DNA of 64,000 nt, taken from assembly GCA_010672925.1 (NCBI GenBank), contig JAAHFP010000010.1:1-64000 (forward strand). Direction: 5' to 3'. A model generated the notes under the pieces. It was not told where the DNA came from, made no database searches, and saw only the letters and a list, made by a program, of their open reading frames with translations. Positions within the stretch are counted from its first letter, which is position 1. Each line of letters starts with the position of its first letter. This stretch comes from Symploca sp. SIO1C2 (GTDB lineage Bacteria > Cyanobacteriota > Cyanobacteriia > Cyanobacteriales > Coleofasciculaceae). Shown piece after piece: positions 9,150 through 18,657 of the stretch. A program made the position numbers and the translations under genes.

Positions 9150-9788
9150 ATGCAAGTCCAACTCCAACAAATTGTACTCCCTCCTGGTCAGCAACTTCTA
9201 ATGACCAATGTCAGTTGGCAAATGTATCAACAACTGTTAGAAGAATTTGGAGAAAAACGGGGTTCGCGGATTAATTATAGTCGGGGAGTTTTAGAAATAA
9301 TGGTGCCCTTGCCCGAACATGAAGACGATAAAGTGATAATTGCCGATTTGGTGAAAGTTATTCTGGAAGAACTCGACATTGAATTTAGGAGCTTGGGTTC
9401 AACAACCTTTAAAAGCGAAATTATGAAACAGGGTATAGAAGCAGATGACTGTTTTTATATCGAAAATGAAGCCGCAGTTCGAGGTAAAAAGCGCATTGAT
9501 TTAACGGTAGACCCACCACCAGATTTAGCTCTGGAAATTGATATCACTTCCCGCACTAAATTCGATAACTATGAGGCATTAGGGGTAGGAGAACTATGGC
9601 GATTTAACGGTAGGCAACTAGAAATTAACCAGCTGCAAGCCGGTAAATATATCCGAGTCAATGAAAGTCCTCATTTTCCTGGTTTTCCTCTGAGTGAGGT
9701 CATTCCACAATATCTAGAGAGCAGTAAAATTGAGGGTAGAAATAAAATCATCAAAGCTTTTCGTGCTTGGGTAAGGCAAAGGTGTTAG
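9150..9788 (+). CDS. Uma2 family protein (DUF820, PD-(D/E)XK nuclease fold)
   Basis: The 212-residue product has the Uma2 pattern: MTNVSWQMYQQLLEEF at the start, the INYSRGVLEIMVPLPEHE motif (about 49-66), then IEADDCFYIEN and PPDLALEIDITSR (about 128-140), where the Asp and Glu of the nuclease-like active site lie. DNYEALGVGELWRF follows. Uma2 proteins are massively expanded in filamentous cyanobacteria; their function is unproven, with a restriction-like nuclease fold inferred. A TAAATTC heptamer array (9100-9145) directly precedes the ATG and no clear ribosome binding site is visible. Confidence 0.85.
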   Translation: MQVQLQQIVLPPGQQLLMTNVSWQMYQQLLEEFGEKRGSRINYSRGVLEIMVPLPEHEDDKVIIADLVKVILEELDIEFRSLGSTTFKSEIMKQGIEADDCFYIENEAAVRGKKRIDLTVDPPPDLALEIDITSRTKFDNYEALGVGELWRFNGRQLEINQLQAGKYIRVNESPHFPGFPLSEVIPQYLESSKIEGRNKIIKAFRAWVRQRC

Positions 9789-10029
9789 GTAGTAGGTAGT
9801 AGGTGGTAGGTGTTAGAGCAATTTTTATCAGTGATTTCACGGATATAATATCCTTGGTCAGGTTTTGGATGAACATTGTTGTCAACTGTGCAGCTATAGA
9901 TTTGTTGTACGCGATCGCAAAATCAATAAAGTACATCCAATAAATTTTCTAGACTATGGCCAAATCCAAATTGAGTAGTCACAATGGTAGAGATTCCCCA
10001 TGATTTTAAACTACTCAAAGAATTAGCTC

Positions 10030-12138
10030 ATGCCTCGTGCAGTAATACTAACTGCTTTGCCTGTTGAATATCTGGCTGTCCGTAACCATTTAATAGAGTT
10101 ACAGGAGAATATACACCCTCAGGGAACAATTTACGAAGAGGGAAAATTTGTTACGAATGAACAGACTTGGGAAGTGAGAATTGCGGAGATAGGGTCAGGT
10201 AATACAGGTGCAGCAGTGGAAACAGTACGATCAATCGCTGATTTTCAACCTGATACTCTCTTGTTTGTAGGCATTGCTGGAGGAATAAAAGACGTTAAGA
10301 TTGGCGATGTTGTAGCAGCAACTGATGTTTACGGCTATGAGTCAGGAAAAGTAGGAAAAAGATTTTTCCCTCGCCCTAAAGTGGGAAAGTCGGCTTATGG
10401 ATTAGTGCAAAGAGCCAAATCCGAGGCGAGAAAACAGGAGTGGTTACAACAGCTATCCAGAAATCTAAAGCCAAAACCTAGTGTATTCGTAGCTCCAATT
10501 GCCGCTGGGGAGAAAGTTATTGCTTCTGAGTACTCAGATATTTTAGAGTTTTTGAAGGGAAATTATAATGACGCGATCGCTGTTGAGATGGAAGGATTTG
10601 GTTTTTTGAGTGCAGCCTTTGCCTATCCTAATATTCAAGCGATCGTAATTCGAGGTATTTTTGATTTAATTGAAGGTAAAAATGATGATGCTATAGAACC
10701 GGAAGAGGTTCGACAGGAGAAGGCTTCTCATCATGCCAGTGCCTTTGCTTTTCAGGTGCTATCCAAGTTTCAGGTAACTGACTCTCCATCTACTACTAAC
10801 TCTAGTCCCGCCAGTGTTCAACCTCTTCAAAATGAGCTGGATATGAATAACTTACCAATACGGAAACCTAGGGAATATGTACTGGATTTGTTGAACCAAC
10901 TTTTACCATCTCAACTTGAATCAGTAATTCTTAGGTACGATATCGAGTTCGCGCATCTGTCAAATGAAACACCAAGTCAGCGTTCAATCGAGCTAATCCG
11001 ATATGCTCTTCAAAAAGAGGGTGCAGATTTATCACAACTGCTTACAGTTATTTATACAGTCGCCCCCCATATGCAGCTAATAACAGAGCAACAAAACCCT
11101 ATACATCATCCAAATCAGCCTCCACATAAATTTAACAACAAAACTTATGTGGAGCGTCCCAAAACTGAGACTGAGTGTTACCAAACAATTGTGCAGCCGG
11201 GAGCTTTATTGCGCTTGAAAGCTCCTCAGCATATGGGAAAAACAATGCTGATAGATCGGGTGCTTAACCATGCGAGGAAGCAAGGTTATGAAACAGTAGC
11301 TTTGAGTTTTGAACTAACTGATAGTCTTGTTTTTCATGACTTAAAAAAATTCTGCCAGTGGTTCTGTGGTGTTGTTGGTGATAGGCTGAATAAACCCAAT
11401 CAATTGACTGACTATTGGGAAGATATTTTAGGGTCTAAGTATAACACTACAAGTTATTTCCAGAAGTACTTGCTAGCAGAAACTACTAAACCTCTGGTCT
11501 TAGCTCTAGATCATGTAGATTTAGTGTTTGAACATACAGCAATTTCCGGCGATTTTTGTAATCTACTACGTAGTTGGCATGATCAGGCCATAACTAATGA
11601 TCTCAACAGTAGAATTTGGCAAAAACTCCGCTTAATTATTGTACATTCCACAGATGTTTATGGTTCCCTGGATATCAATTCTTCACCTCTGGGTGGTGTG
11701 GGGTTAACGATTAATTTACCAGAGTTAAACCCAGAGCAATTACAGGATTTGGCACAACAGAATGGATTGAATTGGAATGCTAATAAAGTAAAGCAACTGA
11801 TGAGCTTAGTTGGAGGACAACCTTATTTAGCGCAGTTGGCTTTTAATAGGATTAAGTATGAAGATTTAACTCTTGAGAGAATATTACAAGAAGCTCACAC
11901 AGATGCGGGAATTTATACTAATCATCTGCTCCAAAAATTGGCAAAACTCAACAAGTCACCAGCATTAGCCACAGCGTTTAGGAAAGTGGTAACTCAGGAA
12001 AATCCAGTTCAATTAGACTCTGCGTTGGTATTTAAGTTACAAGGCATGGGTTTGATCAAGTTGGAGAGGAATACAGCCAAAGTACGGTGTGAATTGTACC
12101 GCAGGTATTTCTCAACTCGTTTGAGTAGAAAAGATTAA
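10030..12138 (+). CDS. Nucleosidase-EAD-AAA fusion, candidate STAND-like conflict protein
   Basis: The 702 residues form three domains. Residues 1-245 are a nucleoside phosphorylase/MTA-SAH-nucleosidase-like domain, with VEMEGFGF (Glu188) and IRGIFD (Asp212) matching the substrate Glu and catalytic Asp of that family. Residues about 278-350 form a small helical domain (YVLDLLNQLLPSQLESV ... SQRSIELIRYALQ) resembling the effector-associated domains (EADs) of bacterial conflict systems. Residues about 360-640 are an AAA-like NTPase of the AAA_35 type: Walker A APQHMGKT at 398-405 and Walker B LALDHVD near 494, where the usual DE is DH, so ATP hydrolysis may be weak. It precedes a second AAA_35 protein by 72 bp on the same strand. 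I infer that the N-terminal enzyme is the effector and the AAA part the switch. Confidence 0.75.
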   Translation: MPRAVILTALPVEYLAVRNHLIELQENIHPQGTIYEEGKFVTNEQTWEVRIAEIGSGNTGAAVETVRSIADFQPDTLLFVGIAGGIKDVKIGDVVAATDVYGYESGKVGKRFFPRPKVGKSAYGLVQRAKSEARKQEWLQQLSRNLKPKPSVFVAPIAAGEKVIASEYSDILEFLKGNYNDAIAVEMEGFGFLSAAFAYPNIQAIVIRGIFDLIEGKNDDAIEPEEVRQEKASHHASAFAFQVLSKFQVTDSPSTTNSSPASVQPLQNELDMNNLPIRKPREYVLDLLNQLLPSQLESVILRYDIEFAHLSNETPSQRSIELIRYALQKEGADLSQLLTVIYTVAPHMQLITEQQNPIHHPNQPPHKFNNKTYVERPKTETECYQTIVQPGALLRLKAPQHMGKTMLIDRVLNHARKQGYETVALSFELTDSLVFHDLKKFCQWFCGVVGDRLNKPNQLTDYWEDILGSKYNTTSYFQKYLLAETTKPLVLALDHVDLVFEHTAISGDFCNLLRSWHDQAITNDLNSRIWQKLRLIIVHSTDVYGSLDINSSPLGGVGLTINLPELNPEQLQDLAQQNGLNWNANKVKQLMSLVGGQPYLAQLAFNRIKYEDLTLERILQEAHTDAGIYTNHLLQKLAKLNKSPALATAFRKVVTQENPVQLDSALVFKLQGMGLIKLERNTAKVRCELYRRYFSTRLSRKD

Positions 12139-12163
12139 TCACACACCAAATCAGTTTTTTGTG

Positions 12164-12183
12164 GAACAGGCATCTTGCCTGTC
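12164..12183. repeat. Short palindrome of the GGCATCTTGCC type
   Basis: GACAGGCAAGATGCCTGTT on the minus strand is an imperfect palindrome. The same design (ACAGGC or ACTGGC arms around ATCTT/TTCTA) occurs at 17392, 18194, 18231, 19911, 26791, 30251 and 51874, always in intergenic DNA. Confidence 0.7.
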
Positions 12184-12210
12184 CAACCGACAACCAACAA
12201 CTAAAAACCA

Positions 12211-14904
12211 ATGTACCAAGTAGGAGCAACTTTACCCTATTATGCTCCCAGCTATGTCACGCGCCAGGCGGATCAAGACCTCTACGAAGGGTTGAAAGCT
12301 GGGAAGTTCTGTTATGTCCTCAACTCCCGCCAGATGGGTAAGTCTAGCTTGCAGTTACGAGTGAGACAAAGGCTGGAAAAGGAGGGTTTTACCAGTGCCT
12401 TCATCGATTTGACGCAGATTGGTAGTAAACAGGTTACTTCCGATCAGTGGTATGCCACTCTAATTCAAAGTCTAGCAGATAACTTTCAACTAAATTTCCT
12501 GCTCTCACCTTGGTGGGAGGAGCGCCAGTTGCTAACTCCCTTGAAGCGTTTGAGTGAGTTTATTGAACAGGTACTGCTAGTAGAATTGAGCAAAAAGATT
12601 GTTATTGTTATTGATGAAATCGATACTGTTCTCGGTCTGAATTTTCCCACAGATGACTTTTTTGCCTTTATCCGAGCTTGCTATAACCAACGGACAAATA
12701 AACCGGAATACCAGCGTCTGACTTTTGTTCTAATTGGGGTGGCAACACCGGCAGATTTGATTGCTGACAAACGGCGTACACCTTTTAATCTTGGTTATGC
12801 CATCGAATTGTATGGTTTTCAGTCAGACGAAGTTGAGCCGTTGGCTAGAGGGTTAGATGGTAAAGTTGACAATCCCGCAACTGTTGTCCAAGAAATATTG
12901 TATTGGACAGGAGGACAACCGTTTCTGACACAAAAACTCTGCCAAATAGTAGCTAATCAGGCAGAAGAATTTTGGACTTCTCAGGCTATTGAACAATTGG
13001 TGCGGACGCAAATTATCGAAAATTGGGAATACCAAGATCAGCCCGAACATTTGCGGACGATACGCGATCGCATTTTGAGGAATAAGCAATATGCTGAGCA
13101 ATTGCTGGAAGTCTACCAACAAATTCTTAATCAGGGCTTTGTAGCAAGTGATAAAAGCTCTGAGCAGATGCAGTTGCGGCTATCAGGATTGGTAGTTAAG
13201 AAAACTCACAAGCTCAGAATTTATAATCCCATTTACCAGGAAGTCTTTAATCAGTCTTGGATTGAATATGTATTTGCCCAGTTTCGACCCTATGCAGAAC
13301 AACTAGAAGCTTGGTTGGCTTCAAAGGATGATGAATCACGATTATTGCGAGGAGCAGCGTTGGAGGAAGCCCAGCAATGGGCAGAAGGTAAAAGCTTAAG
13401 TACTGAGGAAGAGGATTTTTTCAGTGCCAGTCAAGCATTGAAAAAACGAGAGGAGGTAGCTCAAATGACTTCAGAGAAAGAAAGAAAATCTCATCGCAGG
13501 AAACTGATAATAGCTTTTGGGAGCATCTTCATATTAAGCTTTTTATTCGGTGTAGGATTATTGTTGCAACGATATATTTATTGTCCAACTGATGAAGAGA
13601 GAGTAAGTGGCGAGTGTGTCAAATTGAACATTACCAGTGGGGAAAACCGACTCTTTCTTGACGAGGAAGGCTTTTACCTCGATAGGGGGATTAAGGCTTT
13701 CACATTACAAGATTACAAAAAAGCAATAGATTTATTTAAAAAAGCTACAGATGCTGCTCCTAATGAGCCAGTACCCCAAATTTACCTTAATAATGCCAAA
13801 GCTCGTCAACAGGGTGAGCCTTTCCAACTGGCGGTAGTTGTACCAGTGGACAACAATGAAGACTCTGCCAAAGCAATATTACGAGGCGTAGCTGATGCAC
13901 AAACTAAATTCAACGATAGCGGTGGCAAAGATAATCGCTTACTAGATATTGTCATTGCCAACGATGGCAATGAGCCAGATAAATCAGAAAAAGTGGCTCA
14001 AAAGCTAGTTAAAGAACCAAAGGTTTTGGGAGTGATTGGACACCATTCCAGTGAAGCTAGTGAGAAAGCGCTACCTATATACGAACAAGCTGGATTGGCA
14101 ATGGTTTCTGCCACCAGCGCTAGTACTTTCTTACAAAGCCCAGTTTTCTTCCGAACGACACCTCCAGCCAATGTACCAAGTCAAAAGCTGGCTGAGTATG
14201 CCAAAAACACTTTAGATTTAGACAAAGTGGTGATTTTCTCTGACTCTAAGAGTATTTACAGCGAAAGCCTAAAAAAAGCCTTTGAGGAAAAGTTCACAGA
14301 ATTAGGGGGGAAAGTTATCCGGGAGGTTGATTTAAGAGATCTTGACCTGAATGCTAAGGCTGAAATTGAGCGCAGTAATCAAGACCAAGTAAGAGCTGTT
14401 GTTTTATTCCCAAGTGTACAAACTGCTTCTGTGGCTATTTCTCTTGCTAGGGCAAATGCCCAGCTACCCCAGAACCAAAGATTGCAGCTGTTAGGTGGTG
14501 ATGCTTTATATCTTCCTGACATTTTAACACAGGGAGCTTCTGCGGTTGAGGGCTTGGTTTTAGCTGTAGCTTGGTTTGAGGGAACATCTGAGTATGCTAG
14601 AAGAGCAGAACAGAGATGGAAAGGAAAGGTTAGCAGGGAAACTGCCAAAAGTTATGATGCAACCCAGGCTTTGATTGAGACTTTATCCAACAATGCCACT
14701 AGGGAAACAGTTGTTGAGGGACTCAAGAAGGTAAAGCTTTCCTGTAATGAGACATCAGGGGAAAAACTACGGTTTTGGGCAGATGGCAATCCTGAGAGGA
14801 AATCTCACCTCGTTCAAGTGGCTAAAGATGCACCAACTCCCAGTGGTTCAGCATTTGGTTTTAAGGAGATTGAACAGGGAGAGTCCAATGATTGTCAAAA
14901 TTAG
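12211..14904 (+). CDS. AAA_35 NTPase-transmembrane-periplasmic binding domain receptor
   Basis: The 897-residue product begins with an AAA_35 domain (1-410): Walker A SRQMGKSS around 39-46 and Walker B IVIDEID with Asp135-Glu136 intact, then a winged-helix-like region. A Lys/Arg-rich stretch leads into one membrane helix ([21 protein letters not shown], about 433-453). Outside the membrane come a Cys-containing strap (YIYCP, GEC), a TPR-like pair of helices (about 490-530), and a type-1 periplasmic binding domain of the branched-chain amino acid-binding kind (538-870; [27 protein letters not shown]). The arrangement suggests that ligand binding outside is passed to an NTPase in the cytosol. 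The tail after TM is about 70% identical by eye to the protein at 15631-17364, which lacks the AAA part. Confidence 0.75.
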   Translation: MYQVGATLPYYAPSYVTRQADQDLYEGLKAGKFCYVLNSRQMGKSSLQLRVRQRLEKEGFTSAFIDLTQIGSKQVTSDQWYATLIQSLADNFQLNFLLSPWWEERQLLTPLKRLSEFIEQVLLVELSKKIVIVIDEIDTVLGLNFPTDDFFAFIRACYNQRTNKPEYQRLTFVLIGVATPADLIADKRRTPFNLGYAIELYGFQSDEVEPLARGLDGKVDNPATVVQEILYWTGGQPFLTQKLCQIVANQAEEFWTSQAIEQLVRTQIIENWEYQDQPEHLRTIRDRILRNKQYAEQLLEVYQQILNQGFVASDKSSEQMQLRLSGLVVKKTHKLRIYNPIYQEVFNQSWIEYVFAQFRPYAEQLEAWLASKDDESRLLRGAALEEAQQWAEGKSLSTEEEDFFSASQALKKREEVAQMTSEKERKSHRRKLIIAFGSIFILSFLFGVGLLLQRYIYCPTDEERVSGECVKLNITSGENRLFLDEEGFYLDRGIKAFTLQDYKKAIDLFKKATDAAPNEPVPQIYLNNAKARQQGEPFQLAVVVPVDNNEDSAKAILRGVADAQTKFNDSGGKDNRLLDIVIANDGNEPDKSEKVAQKLVKEPKVLGVIGHHSSEASEKALPIYEQAGLAMVSATSASTFLQSPVFFRTTPPANVPSQKLAEYAKNTLDLDKVVIFSDSKSIYSESLKKAFEEKFTELGGKVIREVDLRDLDLNAKAEIERSNQDQVRAVVLFPSVQTASVAISLARANAQLPQNQRLQLLGGDALYLPDILTQGASAVEGLVLAVAWFEGTSEYARRAEQRWKGKVSRETAKSYDATQALIETLSNNATRETVVEGLKKVKLSCNETSGEKLRFWADGNPERKSHLVQVAKDAPTPSGSAFGFKEIEQGESNDCQN

Positions 14905-14922
14905 GGCGCAGTGACATCCGTT

Positions 14923-15630
14923 ATGAATAGACCTCTACAGACTTAGGAAGTACGAATTGCGGAGGTAGGGTCAGGTAATACGGGTGCAGCAGTGGAAACA
15001 GTACGAGCGATCACTTATTTTCAATGTGTATTCGTGGCTCCGATTGCCGCTGGAGAGAAGGTTATTGCTTCTGATCAATCAGATATTTTAGAGTTTTTGA
15101 AGGTAAGTTATAATTACATGATCGCTGTTGAAATGGAAAGGTTTGGTTTCTTGAGTGCAGCCTTTGCCTATCCTAATATTCAAGCGATCGTGATTCGAGG
15201 TATTTCCGATTTAATTGAAGGTAAAAATGATGATGCTATAGAATCAGAAGAAGTTCGACAGGAGAAGGCTTCTCATCATGCCAGTGCCTTTGCTTTTGAG
15301 AGCATCTCAAAGAGTCAGTTACCTGACTCTCCATCAACTACTAACTCTAGTCCTGCAAATTTTCAACCTCTTCAGGATGAACTGGATATGGATAAATTAC
15401 CAACACAGGAACCAAGGGAGTATGTACTGGATTTGTTGAATCGACTTTTACCCTCTCAACTGGATACAGTAATTTTTAGGTACGATATTGAGTTAGCGCA
15501 TCTTTCAAATGGAACACCAAGTCAGCGCTCAATCGAGCTAATCCGATATGCTCTCCAAAAAGAGGATGCCGATTTATCACAACTGCTTACGGTTATTTAT
15601 ACAGTCGCCCCTCATATGGAGGAACAGTAA
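14923..15630 (+). pseudogene. Decayed copy of the nucleosidase-EAD gene, EAD still intact
   Basis: Bases 14923-15000 match the first gene from about 10150, but the TGG of its ETWEVR is now TAG. At about 15027 the sequence jumps from the match to 10246 to the match to about 10487, a deletion of roughly 240 bp that removes most of the nucleosidase core. From there the frame is open (GTG at 14992, 212 residues): the VEMERFGFL motif has lost its second Glu-Gly (GAAGGA to AGGTTT), the GISD Asp remains, and the EAD (about residues 137-210) is nearly identical to that of the first gene. There is no AAA domain; it stops directly before the next start (zero spacing), so the EAD fragment could still be translated and coupled to the receptor. 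Confidence 0.75.
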
Positions 15631-17364
15631 ATGCCCGATCGCAACAGTTTGTTGGAGCAACTGAATAAGTTAAATGATAGTCAATGGGAGGCAATGCTTT
15701 TTCGGCTTGGCAATAAAAAAATTCATATTCGCACTGATGTCAGCCCAAGCCAACGAAACATTGCTTTAATCCATCTCTTTGAACAGGAAAAAGATGGTTT
15801 GCAACGTCTCCAGGAGCAACTCCGTGAGCTTGCCTTGTCCCAAGAGTTTACTCCAGTAGTCCCCCCGCAACCAATCCAATACGGAGCTTCTTTATCACCA
15901 AATGCTCCCAGCAAAGTGACGCAGCTACCGAAGAAAAGACAACCTAATCGTAATAAACTGAGAATAGCTTTTGGGAGCATTTTCATCTTGAGCTTATTGG
16001 GTGGAGGAATATTCTGGCAACAGTATATTTATTGCCCAGTTGGTCAAGACAGAGTAAGTGGCGAGTGTATGAGATTGGAGATTACTAGTGGGGAAAGCCG
16101 ACTCTTTCTTTCCCAGAACAATTTTAACCTCGATAGTGGGATTGATGCTTTCGCAAAACAAGACTACGACAGGGCGAAAAATTTCTTTCAAAGTGCAATA
16201 GAAGCTGCTCCCAATGATCCAGTACCCCAAATTTACTTCAACAATGCCCAAGCACGCCAACAGAGTGAGCTCTTCCAACTAGCAGTCGTGGTACCAGTAG
16301 ACAACAACGAGGACTCAGCCGAAGTAATACTAAAAGGCATAGCTGATGCACAAACGAAGTTTAATGATAGTGATGGTAAAGATAATCGCTTACTGGAAAT
16401 TGTCATTGCTAACGATCACAACGAGCAAGAAATCGCACGCAAAGTGGCTCAAAAACTAGTTGCGAAAAAACAAGTTTTGGGAGTGATTGGACACAACTCC
16501 AGTAATGCTAGCGAGGCTGCGCTACCTGTATACGAACAAGCTGGATTGGCAATGGTCTCTGCTACCAGTACCAGTACATCCTTAAAAGGAGATGTTTTCT
16601 TCCGAACTGTACCTTCAGACAGAGTAGCAGGTAAAAAACTAGCTGACTATGCCAAAAACACTTTGAATTTAGACCAGTTAGTGATTTTTTCTGACTCTCA
16701 GAGTATTTATAGCAAAAGCCTGAAAGATGCCTTTGAGGGAGAGTTTAAAAAATTAGGGGGGAAAGTTGTCCGAAATGTTGATCTCACTGCGGAGCTCAAT
16801 GCTAAGGCTGAAATTGAGCGCAGTGCAAATCAAGACCAGGTAAAAGGTGTTGTTTTATTGCCAAGCGTAAAAACTGATTCTGTAGCTATTTCGATTGCTA
16901 GGGCAAATTACCAGTTACCCCAGAACCAAAGATTGCAGTTGTTGGGTGGTGATGCTTTATATGTTCCTGAAACCTTAGAACAGGGAAGTTATGCTGTTGA
17001 GGGTTTGGTTTTATCTGTAGCCTGGTTTGGGGGAACATCTGAGTATGCCAAAACAGCAGAAAACAGATGGGGAGGAAAGATCGACTGGCGCACTGCCAAC
17101 AGTTATGATGCAACACAGGCTTTGATTAAAACCCTATCCAACAATGCCACTAGGGAAACAGTTGTTGAGGATCTCAAGAATAAGGTAAGGCTTTCATGTA
17201 CTGAGACATCAGGGGAAAGACTCCGGTTTTGGGCATCAGGTGATCCTGATAGGGAATCTCGCCTGGTGCAAGTGACTAAAGATGCACCAGCTTCCAGTAA
17301 TTCAGCATTAGATTTTAAGGAAATTCAACAGGGAGAGTCCAATGCATCTGAGTGTAATTGGTGA
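15631..17364 (+). CDS. EAD-transmembrane-periplasmic binding domain receptor
   Basis: The 577-residue protein starts with an effector-associated-like helical domain (1-75; SLLEQLNKLNDSQWEAM ... PSQRNIALIHLFEQ), a Pro/Gln linker, and one membrane helix (about 110-130, [19 protein letters not shown]). The outer part has the same Cys strap, TPR-like helices and type-1 periplasmic binding domain (about 217-560; [15 protein letters not shown]) as the 12211 protein. The N-terminal EAD replaces the AAA domain. EADs usually pair with the same kind of EAD on a partner, so this receptor could recruit an EAD protein to the membrane (inference). The start ATG follows the upstream stop codon immediately. 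Confidence 0.75.
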   Translation: MPDRNSLLEQLNKLNDSQWEAMLFRLGNKKIHIRTDVSPSQRNIALIHLFEQEKDGLQRLQEQLRELALSQEFTPVVPPQPIQYGASLSPNAPSKVTQLPKKRQPNRNKLRIAFGSIFILSLLGGGIFWQQYIYCPVGQDRVSGECMRLEITSGESRLFLSQNNFNLDSGIDAFAKQDYDRAKNFFQSAIEAAPNDPVPQIYFNNAQARQQSELFQLAVVVPVDNNEDSAEVILKGIADAQTKFNDSDGKDNRLLEIVIANDHNEQEIARKVAQKLVAKKQVLGVIGHNSSNASEAALPVYEQAGLAMVSATSTSTSLKGDVFFRTVPSDRVAGKKLADYAKNTLNLDQLVIFSDSQSIYSKSLKDAFEGEFKKLGGKVVRNVDLTAELNAKAEIERSANQDQVKGVVLLPSVKTDSVAISIARANYQLPQNQRLQLLGGDALYVPETLEQGSYAVEGLVLSVAWFGGTSEYAKTAENRWGGKIDWRTANSYDATQALIKTLSNNATRETVVEDLKNKVRLSCTETSGERLRFWASGDPDRESRLVQVTKDAPASSNSALDFKEIQQGESNASECNW

Positions 17365-17391
17365 TAAGTTCAGAGTCTGTAGGGGCATTGA

Positions 17392-17413
17392 GACAGGCTT
17401 CTAGCCTGTTCCA
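17392..17413. repeat. Palindrome GACAGGCTTCTAGCCTGTT
   Basis: This is an 8-bp stem around a short loop, lying between two convergent genes, so it may act as a bidirectional terminator-like hairpin. No T-run follows. Confidence 0.5.
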
Positions 17414-17451
17414 CAATAGGATTTGAGGCAGGAAGAAAATCTATTTCCAAT

Positions 17452-17823
17452 TCAAACTCTCCCCATATAAGCACTCAAAAACACTAGTTGATTAACCATC
17501 TGTTCCGCTGGAATTGCAGAAACTAGCTTGAGCACTCCCCTTAATTGTTGCCCTATTGAATAGCGTTGTTGCTGGAGTAGGACTATACCCGCATGGTTTG
17601 TAGCCTGTTGTAAAAATTCACTATGCAAGCGGCAGAAATCTCGTCGGTTATAGCTATAGATAACACGCCCTTGCTCTGTCGCCCAAATCAGTTGTTCTTC
17701 ATCGGAATAGGTCTGTCGCTCAATTTCATTAACTGTAACTACATCTAAATCTGCATTGCGGAAAGCTGCTACCAAGGATTTTTCAACACTATCTTCATCC
17801 AAAGAAAAACGAATTTTGCTCAC
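17452..17823 (-). CDS. DUF5615 PIN-like toxin of a toxin-antitoxin pair
   Basis: The 123-residue protein begins RFSLDEDSVEKSLVAAFRNADLDVVTVNE and continues with YSDEEQLIWATEQGRVIYSYNRRDF, the pattern of DUF5615 (Mut7-C/PIN-like) proteins: an acidic LDED near the N-terminus and the (T/S)xNxxDF motif around residue 75. Such proteins are thought to be RNases paired with DUF433 antitoxins. It starts at the last base of the DUF433 gene's stop region (1-bp overlap), consistent with translational coupling. The target is unknown. Confidence 0.8.
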   Translation of the reverse strand: MSKIRFSLDEDSVEKSLVAAFRNADLDVVTVNEIERQTYSDEEQLIWATEQGRVIYSYNRRDFCRLHSEFLQQATNHAGIVLLQQQRYSIGQQLRGVLKLVSAIPAEQMVNQLVFLSAYMGRV

Positions 17824-18110
17824 TACAGCTTTGCCCCATATTCAGCTTCCAAACGATCATACTCTTCAATATCTGACCTAATTTCTGCATCGATCGCTTC
17901 TTTGTTCGCATAGTAATAAGCTAGAGCTGAATATACCTGTGATAAGGTGAGTTGAGGTCTTTCCTCAATAATGTCTTCTGGCTTCCTACCTGCGTTAAAG
18001 TCGATGACAATATTGTGTACCGTAATTCTGTGTCCGGTAATTCGCGGACGACCACCACAGATTCCTGGTGTCTGAACAATTAAAGTACCAAGGTCAGTGG
18101 GAGTCTGCAT
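17823..18110 (-). CDS. DUF433 antitoxin
   Basis: The DUF433 signature is clear: GTLIVQTPGICGGRPRITGHRITVHNIV followed by GRKPEDIIEERPQLTLSQVYSALAYYYANKEAIDAEI, a small winged-helix-type DNA-binding antitoxin. The frame stays open to 18185, but family members begin shortly before the I-x-x-x-P-G-I-C-G-G-R-P motif, so I prefer the ATG at 18110 (MQTPTDLG). The longer form would add 25 Arg/Lys-rich residues. With the DUF5615 gene it forms a classic two-gene type II toxin-antitoxin operon. Confidence 0.8.
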   Translation of the reverse strand: MQTPTDLGTLIVQTPGICGGRPRITGHRITVHNIVIDFNAGRKPEDIIEERPQLTLSQVYSALAYYYANKEAIDAEIRSDIEEYDRLEAEYGAKL

Positions 18111-18193
18111 CGTATATTTGCTAAGTCTGGATCTGAATTTTAACTCGTTTCCTCTTCCTAAGGAGAAAGCGATTGCCTTCAGCACCAGCGTTG

Positions 18194-18247
18194 AGACAGG
18201 CTAGAAGCCTGTTCCACCTAGACTTGTAGTGCGAGCATCTTGCTCGC
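18194..18247. repeat. Two short palindromes upstream of the toxin-antitoxin operon
   Basis: GACAGGCTAGAAGCCTGTTCC (18194-18214) and GCGAGCATCTTGCTCGC (18231-18247) are separate palindromes of the family seen at 12164 and elsewhere. Confidence 0.65.
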
Positions 18248-18284
18248 TAGACTATTTAAGTAACTTTTAATCTATTCAAGAAAT

Positions 18285-18614
18285 TTAACCAACAGCAAAT
18301 TCAGTAAATTTCCGTTTATAGGGAGCGTGAAAGGCTAAGATGATATCTTGCTTAGGTACGCCAGCTGCAACTAATTCACTAGCAACTCCAATTTCCGTTC
18401 CATCCCGTTCGAGCCAAATTTTATCATCTTTAATCTCTACATAGATGATGCAACCAAATACTCTGCTCAATCCTTCCCAACCAATATGCAACACTTGATA
18501 GCGATTTCGCTCCGTATCGAATATGAGATGAACTTCTGTATTGCTATTTAAATGATTACCCAGATGATTTTTAAGAACTGTTTGTACTACTTCAGGGTAG
18601 TTTAGCTTTTCCAT
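18285..18614 (-). CDS. xisI: XisI family protein, without an XisH partner
   Basis: The 109-residue product shows the whole XisI pattern: LNYPEVVQTVLKNHL, then NRYQVLHIGWEGLSRVFGC, IKDDKIWLERDGTEIGVASEL and PKQDIILAFHAPYKRKFTEFAVG. XisH and XisI were first described as controlling factors for excision of the fdxN element in heterocyst-forming cyanobacteria, but are widespread and duplicated in cyanobacteria that lack it. XisH normally sits directly upstream; here the upstream gene is the TOPRIM-like protein and no XisH is seen, so this copy is an orphan. A second, truncated xisI is at 51947-52123. Confidence 0.85.
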   Translation of the reverse strand: MEKLNYPEVVQTVLKNHLGNHLNSNTEVHLIFDTERNRYQVLHIGWEGLSRVFGCIIYVEIKDDKIWLERDGTEIGVASELVAAGVPKQDIILAFHAPYKRKFTEFAVG

Positions 18615-18657
18615 AAAACAATTTTCCCTATATTAGCGATCGCACTTATCGCTACAA

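Noticed and set aside
18285-18614. XisI as evidence of an fdxN excision element here
   Set aside because: XisI is widespread beyond that element, and no xisF recombinase, XisH or fdxN is present in the window.
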